The position numbers and the translations under genes were made by a program. Positions 6,754-12,024 of a stretch of DNA of 12,024 nt are shown here, piece by piece (positions within the stretch are counted from its first letter, which is position 1; each line of letters opens with the position of its first letter). Origin of the DNA: Methylovulum sp. (lineage in GTDB: Bacteria; Pseudomonadota; Gammaproteobacteria; Methylococcales; Methylomonadaceae); NCBI GenBank assembly GCA_016919605.1, contig JACXTQ010000252.1:1-12024 (forward strand). Direction: 5' to 3'. The notes below the pieces were generated by a model. The model saw only the letters and a program-made list of their open reading frames with translations. It had not been told where the DNA came from and searched no databases.

Positions 6754-7668
6754 TTAAACGCCCAACCAATTGTGTGGCTGTAAGTATTGCTCATACAGCA
6801 GCGCTTCTGGCGAGCCGGGTTCGGGATGCCAGTTATATCGCCAATGCGCCACTGGGGGCATTGACATTAGGATAGATTCGGTGCGGCCTTTAGATTGGAG
6901 GCCGAACAAGGTGCCCCGGTCATAAACCAGGTTGAACTCCACATAACGGCCACGGCGGTACAGTTGGAATTCCCGCTCGCGCTCACCGTAGGGGGTGTCC
7001 TTGCGTTTTTCGACTATCGGCAAATACGCTTCAGTATAATGGTTGCCAACGCTTTGCATGAACGCGAAGCATTTTTCAAACTCCCATTCGTTGAGGTCAT
7101 CAAAAAACAAGCCGCCAACCCCACGGGTCTCATCCCTATGGGTCAGAAAGAAATAGTCGTCACACCATTTTTTATAAGTGTTGTAGACCCCGTCACCAAA
7201 CCGCAGGCAAGCTTTTCGGGCAGTTTCATGCCAATAAATGACATCTTCATGGAACGGATAAAACGGGGTCAAATCAAAACCGCCGCCAAACCACCAAATG
7301 GTCGGTTCGCCCGCTTGTTCGGCGATCAAAAACCGGACATTGGCGTGTGAGGTGGGCACAAAAGGATTGCGTGGATGGATGACCAAGGACACGCCCATCG
7401 CATGAAAATGGCGGTTTGCCAGCTCTGGCCGTTTGGCGGTCGCCGAAGGCGGCAAGCTAATACCCGACACCGAAGAAAAGTTCACCCCGCCTTGCTCGAA
7501 CACCACGCCGTTAGCCAAAACCCGTGTCCGTCCACCACCACCTTCGGCCCGCTCCCAACATTCTTCGATAAAGCGGGTTTGTGGCTCTTGGCTTTCCAGA
7601 GCCGAACAAATGTTATCTTGTAAATCAAGTAAGTAGTTTTTTACCGCCGCTATATCATCAGTTTTCAT
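6754..7668 (-). CDS. hemF: Oxygen-dependent coproporphyrinogen III oxidase
   Basis: HemF uses O2 to decarboxylate two propionate groups of coproporphyrinogen III to vinyls, giving protoporphyrinogen IX in heme synthesis. It is a soluble cytoplasmic homodimer. The 304 residues match the family length. Conserved stretches are GGGGRTRVLANGVVFEQGGV (43-62), WFGGGFDLTPFYP (126-138) and HRDETRGVGGLFFDD (177-191). The likely metal ligands His98, His108, His147 and His177 keep the spacing of E. coli His96/106/145/175. The start is the ATG at 7668; the ribosome site is weak. A 142-base gap separates it from glcF, so it probably has its own promoter. Its presence implies aerobic growth. The hydroxylase-like gene follows at eight bases. 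Confidence 0.97.
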   Translation of the reverse strand: MKTDDIAAVKNYLLDLQDNICSALESQEPQTRFIEECWERAEGGGGRTRVLANGVVFEQGGVNFSSVSGISLPPSATAKRPELANRHFHAMGVSLVIHPRNPFVPTSHANVRFLIAEQAGEPTIWWFGGGFDLTPFYPFHEDVIYWHETARKACLRFGDGVYNTYKKWCDDYFFLTHRDETRGVGGLFFDDLNEWEFEKCFAFMQSVGNHYTEAYLPIVEKRKDTPYGEREREFQLYRRGRYVEFNLVYDRGTLFGLQSKGRTESILMSMPPVAHWRYNWHPEPGSPEALLYEQYLQPHNWLGV

Positions 7669-7810
7669 GGACAGACCCGTGGAACGTGTTAAAAGAGGGT
7701 GTCAATCGTAGCAGTTTTTTGACAAAACCTACAAAAAATTCCACTATTATTTTAAGGTTAAAATTCAACCAAGAAAACCAGTAATCGTGATGAGGCAAAA
7801 CAGGTTTGGC

Positions 7811-9013
7811 TTACAGTTGTCGGGCTAGCAACACCACCGGATGCACGACTTCCAGCCTAACCCCGCGCTCACGCAATCCTGCCTTAATATGTAGGGCGCA
7901 GCCGATATTGGAGCTGACTAAGGTATCTGGTTGCTGTTGTAAAGCCCGATCCAGCACCGCGTTTAATAAAATCCGCGCCATATTGGGATGATCCAACATA
8001 TAGCTGCCTGCCGAGCCGCAGCATTGCACCGTGTCCGGCAAGGGGATAACGTTAAGCTCAGGGATGTGTTGCAACAATTTAAAAATGCTTTGCTCAGTGC
8101 GCAGGACATTTTTTAAGGAGCAGGGTGTATGTATGCAAACAGTTTTGGATAAGGGCTTTAACCGTGTCGTTAACCTATCGCCCACTTGGCTTAAAAATTG
8201 GCTAATATCTATCACTTTATGAGCAAAGCCTAGGTGAGTGTACTCGCGCAATTGGCTGCCGCAGCCGCTGGCGATGCTGACGATGGCATCCAAGTCCAAC
8301 TCGCCAAAGGCGCTGATATTGGTGTCCGCCAACTGCTGGGCGGTGGCTTGGTCGCCGTCATGTAAGGCTAAGGCTCCGCAGCAGGCTTGCCGGGTGGGGA
8401 TATGGACGGCAAACCCCAAGCAGGTCAGTACGGTAACGGCGGCTTGGACTGTTTCTTGATCCAGCCATTCGCCCATGCAGCCGACAAACAAACCCACTGT
8501 GCCTTGTTGGGGCGTGGTTGCCAGATAGTGGCTTTTTATGGCGGGCGAGGGCTGGGAATGCGCCGGCAACAGCCGTTCTAAGGCTTGAAAACGCAACAGT
8601 TGCGGCAGTTTTAACAAGCGGGCGGTCTGTTGTAAATGGCTGCTCTGATAAAGGCGCAGACCCTGTTGCGCCCAGCGGCGAGCTTTTTGGTCATGGGCGA
8701 CTTTTTTTATTAATGACACGCGCACCGAGCTGTGGTGTTCGGGGCGGCTTTGGCTACGGAAATTGTCAATCAGGCGGCCATAAGGCACGACGGCGGGACA
8801 AACCCGCTCACATGAGCGGCATAATAGGCAATTATCAATGTGTCCGAACAAGGCTTCCGAGCCAGCTAACTTTTGCCCCGCCCAGCCTTGGATTAAGGCG
8901 ATACGCCCACGCGGCGATTCGTTTTCATTTTGGGTGTGCGTGTAAGTGGGGCAATACGGCAGGCATAAGCCGCATTTGACGCACAAATCCGCATCGGTCA
9001 GTAAATCATTCAT
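7811..9013 (-). CDS. glcF: Glycolate oxidase iron-sulfur subunit GlcF-type
   Basis: GlcF is the Fe-S subunit of glycolate dehydrogenase (GlcDEF), which oxidises glycolate to glyoxylate and passes electrons to the respiratory chain. The 400 residues follow the family layout. Two 4Fe-4S clusters sit in CXXCXXCXXXCP motifs at Cys11/14/17/21 and Cys62/65/68/72. Two CCG domains (heterodisulfide-reductase-like) have signatures at 211-213 (CCGALALHDG) and 331-333 (CCGSAGSY). Its ATG overlaps the stop of the upstream membrane-protein gene by eight bases (ATGAATGA), so translation is probably coupled. The flavin subunits glcD and glcE are not next to it in this window. A related Fe-S subunit of another 2-hydroxyacid dehydrogenase is the main alternative. 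Confidence 0.88.
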   Translation of the reverse strand: MNDLLTDADLCVKCGLCLPYCPTYTHTQNENESPRGRIALIQGWAGQKLAGSEALFGHIDNCLLCRSCERVCPAVVPYGRLIDNFRSQSRPEHHSSVRVSLIKKVAHDQKARRWAQQGLRLYQSSHLQQTARLLKLPQLLRFQALERLLPAHSQPSPAIKSHYLATTPQQGTVGLFVGCMGEWLDQETVQAAVTVLTCLGFAVHIPTRQACCGALALHDGDQATAQQLADTNISAFGELDLDAIVSIASGCGSQLREYTHLGFAHKVIDISQFLSQVGDRLTTRLKPLSKTVCIHTPCSLKNVLRTEQSIFKLLQHIPELNVIPLPDTVQCCGSAGSYMLDHPNMARILLNAVLDRALQQQPDTLVSSNIGCALHIKAGLRERGVRLEVVHPVVLLARQL

Positions 9014-9497
9014 GGTGTGGGTTGGCCAGTGCGATTATCAGCGCTTCGTATTCAGCCAGCTTGGGGCGGTATAAATACAGGCCCAAGGCCGACATTAAGG
9101 TGAAGATGGTTAGGGTATTGACAGAGTCGCCAAGATAGAACATGACAAAACCATAAATCCCTGGGCTTTGTATTAAGGATATGGAAACGATTATCGTCAT
9201 CCAATAGCGGCGTTTGGCGGCTTGTGCGTAAGGTTGTTGCTCAAGCGGCATGGTTTGGTTAAGGCGCAACTGGATATGCCGCAGTAGGTTGGTGAACGGA
9301 AAGGTGACGATGGCGATGGTGTAGAAGAGTGTCCTCAGCCACTCACGAGTCGTTTCTGGTAAGGATTGGCGCAAGTCTGCGGGCAGGTTTTGGCACACCA
9401 GCACTAAAACGGCTAATATCGTTGCCGCCATCGCTACGGTCAACCAGGGCATTCTAAGATCTGCCTGTAAGCGTTGATAGTCAATAGGATGCTGCAT
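9006..9497 (-). CDS. Four-helix membrane protein of unknown function
   Basis: I do not recognise the family of this 163-residue protein. Four membrane segments are visible, at about residues 18-37, 55-72, 99-122 and 127-143. They are arranged as two hairpins joined by a polar, basic loop (about 73-98, ending KRRYW). The third segment has the helix-breaking SPGIYGFV. Both ends are predicted to be polar, and the C-terminus ends NPHHE. The ATG at 9497 has AGGA eight bases upstream. Its stop overlaps the glcF start by eight bases, so the two proteins are made together and may work together, for example as a membrane anchor. That role is inference from position only. Confidence 0.75.
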   Translation of the reverse strand: MQHPIDYQRLQADLRMPWLTVAMAATILAVLVLVCQNLPADLRQSLPETTREWLRTLFYTIAIVTFPFTNLLRHIQLRLNQTMPLEQQPYAQAAKRRYWMTIIVSISLIQSPGIYGFVMFYLGDSVNTLTIFTLMSALGLYLYRPKLAEYEALIIALANPHHE

Positions 9498-9529
9498 AAG
9501 TGTTCCTGTAACGGTAAATAAAGCTGACT

Positions 9530-9538
9530 ATAATAGCA
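9530..9538 (-). promoter_or_regulatory. Extended -10 promoter candidate for the membrane protein-glcF pair
   Basis: On the minus strand TGCTATTAT (9530-9538) is an extended -10 element: TG, one base, then TATTAT, matching TATAAT at five of six positions. No -35 box is evident, which extended -10 promoters tolerate. Transcription would start near 9523, leaving a leader of about 26 nt with AGGA close to the ATG at 9497. Confidence 0.45.
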
Positions 9539-9583
9539 AAATCGGCAAGGCTTGGGTGAAGGTGTTGGCATCACATAATAAGC

Positions 9584-9608
9584 GCGATGGGGCAAAGTCT
9601 CCCATCGC
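9584..9608 (-). terminator. Weak terminator-like hairpin after the permease gene
   Basis: GCGATGGG (9584-9591) and CCCATCGC (9601-9608) form a perfect 8-bp stem with a nine-base loop, 21 bases past the permease stop. The minus-strand tail after it (GCGCTTATTATG) has only scattered T, so termination may be partial or Rho-aided. Confidence 0.4.
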
Positions 9609-9629
9609 TTTAAGTCAAGATGGATGCGC

Positions 9630-11036
9630 TTAGGCTTGCGCCATTTTACTGTGATGGACGGAGTAGGTGAAATAAACAATCAAGCCAATCACTAGCCAGA
9701 CGACAAAACGTAACCAAGTCATGACCGGCAAGAAGGCCATTAACGCGCTACACGACAACATGCCCAGCACGGGCAAGGTATAGCCGAACGGTGCACGGAA
9801 AGGACGGTGCATGTCCGGTTTGCTGATGCGCAGGACAATCACCCCTAAGCACACCAGCACAAACGCCGCCAAGGTGCCGATATTGACCAGTTCAGCCAAG
9901 GTGTTTAAAGGCATCAGTCCGGCCATAGTGGCGATAACCAAGCCACAGACGACAATAATGCGCACGGGGGTTTGAGTACTGGGATGGACATGGTCGAACA
10001 ACGATGATAACAAACCATCACGGGACATCGCCAAAATAATACGAGTCAGGCCGTAATACAAGACCAGCATCACAGTGGTCAAACCGGCGATCACGCCCGT
10101 GGAAATCAATGCCGAAGCCCAGTTGATGCCTAGTTGTTGCAAGGCATGGGCTACAGGGGAGGGAACGTTTAGGTCGGTGTACGGCACTACGCCGGTGAGC
10201 AAACCGGCCACGATAATATAAATGACCGTGCAAAATGCCAAAGAGGAGACAATCCCGACCGGCAAATCGCGTTGTGGGTGCTGGGCTTCTTCGGCGGCAG
10301 TGGACACGGCATCAAAGCCGACATAAGCAAAAAACACTAGCGATGCCCCTGCCAGCACCCCTGTGGTTTTGCCATCGGGCAAAGTTTGGAACCAGCCAAA
10401 GGGCATAAAAGGTTGCCAGTTTTCAGGATGGATGTTAAAAATAGCCACGCCCACAAACACGGTGATGGTGATGAGTTTGACAAACACCATTGCATTATTG
10501 GCTTTGGCGCTGTGTTTGACACCGGCAATCAGCAAGCCCATCAGAGCCAGGATAATCAGGAAGGCGGGCAAATTGATGAAACCGCCATCCTTAGGGGCTT
10601 TGGTCAACAGCATCGGCAACGGTATACCCATCGCCGTCAGCGCATTGTTAAAATAACCCGACCAACCGACCGCCACCGTCGCCACCGAAACGCTGTATTC
10701 CAGCAACAAATCCCACCCGATAATAAACGCCCAAACTTCACCAAACGCCACATAACTATAGCCATAAGCACTGCCGCAACCGCCGATGGCGGCGGATAAT
10801 TCGGCATAAGCCAAGGCCGCAAACGTACAGGCAAAACCTGCGATGATAAAAGACAGTACGACCGCTGGCCCTGATTGGGTGGCTGCCGCCACGCCTGTCA
10901 GTACAAAAATGCCCGTGCCGATGATCGCACCTATGCCCAAAAATGCCAGATCCCACGCGGAAAGGCAGCGCTTCAGCCCATGTTCAGTCTCTTCGTGTGA
11001 AATGACGTTTTTTGTACGGAAAATTTGCAAGGTCAT
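9630..11036 (-). CDS. APC-superfamily amino-acid permease (CAT-like)
   Basis: The 468-residue protein is a 12-helix secondary transporter of the amino acid-polyamine-organocation superfamily, closest in features to bacterial cationic amino-acid transporter (CAT/YfnA-like) members. The unwound helix 1 motif GAIIGTGIF is at 36-44, where the substrate amino and carboxyl groups bind. FFAYVGFDAVSTAAEE at 235-250, followed by HPQRDLP, is typical of this branch. The C-terminus has two or three closing helices and no extra domain. The ATG at 11036 has ACAGGA at good spacing. The gene has its own promoter at 11066-11094 and a weak terminator. Substrate choice among basic or branched amino acids cannot be read from the sequence. 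Confidence 0.93.
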   Translation of the reverse strand: MTLQIFRTKNVISHEETEHGLKRCLSAWDLAFLGIGAIIGTGIFVLTGVAAATQSGPAVVLSFIIAGFACTFAALAYAELSAAIGGCGSAYGYSYVAFGEVWAFIIGWDLLLEYSVSVATVAVGWSGYFNNALTAMGIPLPMLLTKAPKDGGFINLPAFLIILALMGLLIAGVKHSAKANNAMVFVKLITITVFVGVAIFNIHPENWQPFMPFGWFQTLPDGKTTGVLAGASLVFFAYVGFDAVSTAAEEAQHPQRDLPVGIVSSLAFCTVIYIIVAGLLTGVVPYTDLNVPSPVAHALQQLGINWASALISTGVIAGLTTVMLVLYYGLTRIILAMSRDGLLSSLFDHVHPSTQTPVRIIVVCGLVIATMAGLMPLNTLAELVNIGTLAAFVLVCLGVIVLRISKPDMHRPFRAPFGYTLPVLGMLSCSALMAFLPVMTWLRFVVWLVIGLIVYFTYSVHHSKMAQA

Positions 11037-11065
11037 GATAAATTCCTGTCAATTGAAGATAAGCG

Positions 11066-11094
11066 ATTATAGCGCATACCCCAATGAATGTTGG
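11066..11094 (-). promoter_or_regulatory. Sigma-70 promoter of the amino-acid permease gene
   Basis: On the minus strand a perfect TATAAT (11066-11071) lies 17 bases from CCAACA (11089-11094), which matches the -35 consensus at three positions. Transcription would start near 11059, about 23 bases before the ATG. The 13-base inverted repeat at 11095-11132 sits directly upstream of the -35 box, a common place for an activator site. Confidence 0.6.
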
Positions 11095-11132
11095 TTTTGC
11101 CCATCAGTTAAGCTATATCCTGAGGGGCAAAA
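11095..11132. repeat. 13-bp inverted repeat in the divergent regulatory region
   Basis: TTTTGCCCATCAG (11095-11107) and CTGAGGGGCAAAA (11120-11132) are inverted copies with one mismatch, separated by 12 bases. Neither strand has a T run after the stem, so it does not look like a terminator. Related sequences recur at 11146-11158 and 11171-11183. It lies between the divergent permease and transpeptidase promoters and may be an operator. Confidence 0.7.
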
Positions 11133-11158
11133 AATCGCCATTGGGCTGAGGGCGGGCA

Positions 11159-11187
11159 TGGTTAAATCGGCTTGCCCATGATAAAAT
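11159..11187 (+). promoter_or_regulatory. Extended -10 promoter candidate for the L,D-transpeptidase gene
   Basis: TGATAAAAT at 11179-11187 is an extended -10 element, TAAAAT matching TATAAT at five of six positions. A weak -35 (TGGTTA, 11159-11164) lies 17 bases upstream. The leader to the ATG at 11302 would be about 108 nt, in which I see no strong structure. Confidence 0.4.
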
Positions 11188-11301
11188 GTAATTCTTTCAA
11201 TTAGCTAAACGCTTTGTCAGTGGCTATCAACGCCTTTTAGCAACACAGGCCGACTTTGTGCCTGATGTTATCTTCACTTTACCACTAGAGACACTATCTT
11301 G

Positions 11302-12024
11302 ATGAAAATATGCACACTTTTTGCCAGTACCTTATTGCTTTCGGTCGCTGTTGGCAATACTTATGCAACCACTTACACCTTGCCACCTACGCCAGGTGAT
11401 CGCGTCATTACCCAATATCCTGATGGTGTGTCAGTGACCCGTTCCGACCAAGATGAGACCTTGTTAGATGTTGCCCGCCGCTTTTTGTTGGGGCAAGTTG
11501 AGATTGTTAGGTTGAACCAAGATTTGGATCGTTGGCATATCAAAAAAGACACCATTGTCCGCGTGCCTAATAAGCGTATTTTGCCGGATACTCCCCATGA
11601 AGGTATTACCCTGAACATTTCAGAGTACCGGATGTACTATTATCCGCCGGGGCAGCCAGGGGTAGTGATGTCATTTGCTCACGGTGTAGGTCGTCAAGAC
11701 TGGAAAACACCGCTAGGTCGTACGACGGTTGCGCGTAAAGTTAAAGATCCAGTTTGGCATCCACCTGAATCTATTCGCCGCGAACATGCCGCCAATGGTG
11801 ATCCATTACCCGAAATTGTTCCTGCCGGCCCGCATAATCCGCTGGGGGCTTTCGCGCTGTATCTGAATTTGCCCGGCGAATACCGTATCCACGGTACCGA
11901 CATTGATAAGATATTTGGTATCGGGATGCAAATTACCCACGGCTGTGTGCGTATGTATCCTGAAGATATTGAAGAATTGTACAAGACTGTGGAAGTGGGG
12001 GCGCCTGTTTATATGGTCAAGCAA
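11302..12024 (+). CDS. L,D-transpeptidase, ErfK/YbiS type (3' end outside window)
   Basis: This periplasmic enzyme family links peptidoglycan stems by 3-3 crosslinks or attaches Braun-type lipoprotein. The visible 241 residues have no stop and run off the window. A signal peptide covers 1-22, with likely cleavage after TYA. A LysM-like region follows at about 38-93, with ETLLDVARRF and the family phrase RILPDTPHEGI. The YkuD catalytic domain then holds His197 in YRIHGTD and the active-site motif HGCVRM, with His213, Gly214 and nucleophile Cys215. All catalytic residues are present, so the enzyme should be active. The ribosome site is weak (AGAGA about ten bases before the ATG). It is transcribed away from the permease gene. 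Confidence 0.93.
   Translation, partial: MKICTLFASTLLLSVAVGNTYATTYTLPPTPGDRVITQYPDGVSVTRSDQDETLLDVARRFLLGQVEIVRLNQDLDRWHIKKDTIVRVPNKRILPDTPHEGITLNISEYRMYYYPPGQPGVVMSFAHGVGRQDWKTPLGRTTVARKVKDPVWHPPESIRREHAANGDPLPEIVPAGPHNPLGAFALYLNLPGEYRIHGTDIDKIFGIGMQITHGCVRMYPEDIEELYKTVEVGAPVYMVKQ

Noticed and set aside
7750..7763. TTTTAA-GG-TTAAAA palindrome upstream of hemF
   Set aside because: An A/T-only arm of six bases in an AT-rich stretch is expected by chance, and no convincing promoter could be placed around it.

Overview
The window reads as a chromosomal segment of an aerobic gammaproteobacterium. SecA, HemF, FBPase, GlcF and the ErfK/YbiS-type L,D-transpeptidase all have gammaproteobacterial architecture, and codon use looks uniform at moderate GC. 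A Methylococcales- or Thiotrichales-like host is my best guess, but nothing in the window proves it. There are no tRNA or rRNA genes, CRISPR arrays, transposases or phage genes. Most of the window is housekeeping or ordinary accessory metabolism.

Layout, left to right. 1-445 is AT-rich and non-coding, with two intrinsic terminators and a weak small-RNA candidate. 446-3163 (-) is secA, the preprotein translocase ATPase, with its promoter just upstream. 3164-3516 is a divergent intergenic region holding the secA promoter, a possible promoter and structured leader for the rightward gene, and an 18-bp tandem duplication covering the ribosome binding site. 3517-4107 (+) encodes a DUF502 membrane protein, followed by a 69-residue lipoprotein gene (4148-4357, +). 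A bidirectional terminator (4371-4404) separates this pair from the convergent fbp gene (4415-5419, -).

From fbp to about 11036 every gene is on the minus strand. In transcription order these are: an APC-family amino-acid permease (9630-11036); a four-helix membrane protein of unknown function (9006-9497) whose stop overlaps the start of glcF (7811-9013), a glycolate-oxidase-type Fe-S subunit; hemF (6754-7668), oxygen-dependent coproporphyrinogen III oxidase; a hydroxylase-like gene that appears to have lost its 3' half (6422-6745); a SemiSWEET sugar transporter (6086-6358); a DUF2199 protein (5544-6056); and fbp. Past the permease, a divergent intergenic region rich in inverted half-sites leads to a rightward L,D-transpeptidase gene (11302 to the window end, cut off).

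Functionally the genes cover envelope biogenesis (SecA, DUF502, lipoprotein, L,D-transpeptidase), central carbon and glycolate metabolism (FBPase, GlcF, possibly SemiSWEET), heme synthesis (HemF) and amino-acid transport. I found no clear new multi-gene system. The leads most worth a second look are the structured leader and overlapping inverted repeats before the DUF502 gene, the half-site cluster between the permease and the transpeptidase, the unknown membrane protein coupled to glcF, and the truncated hydroxylase.
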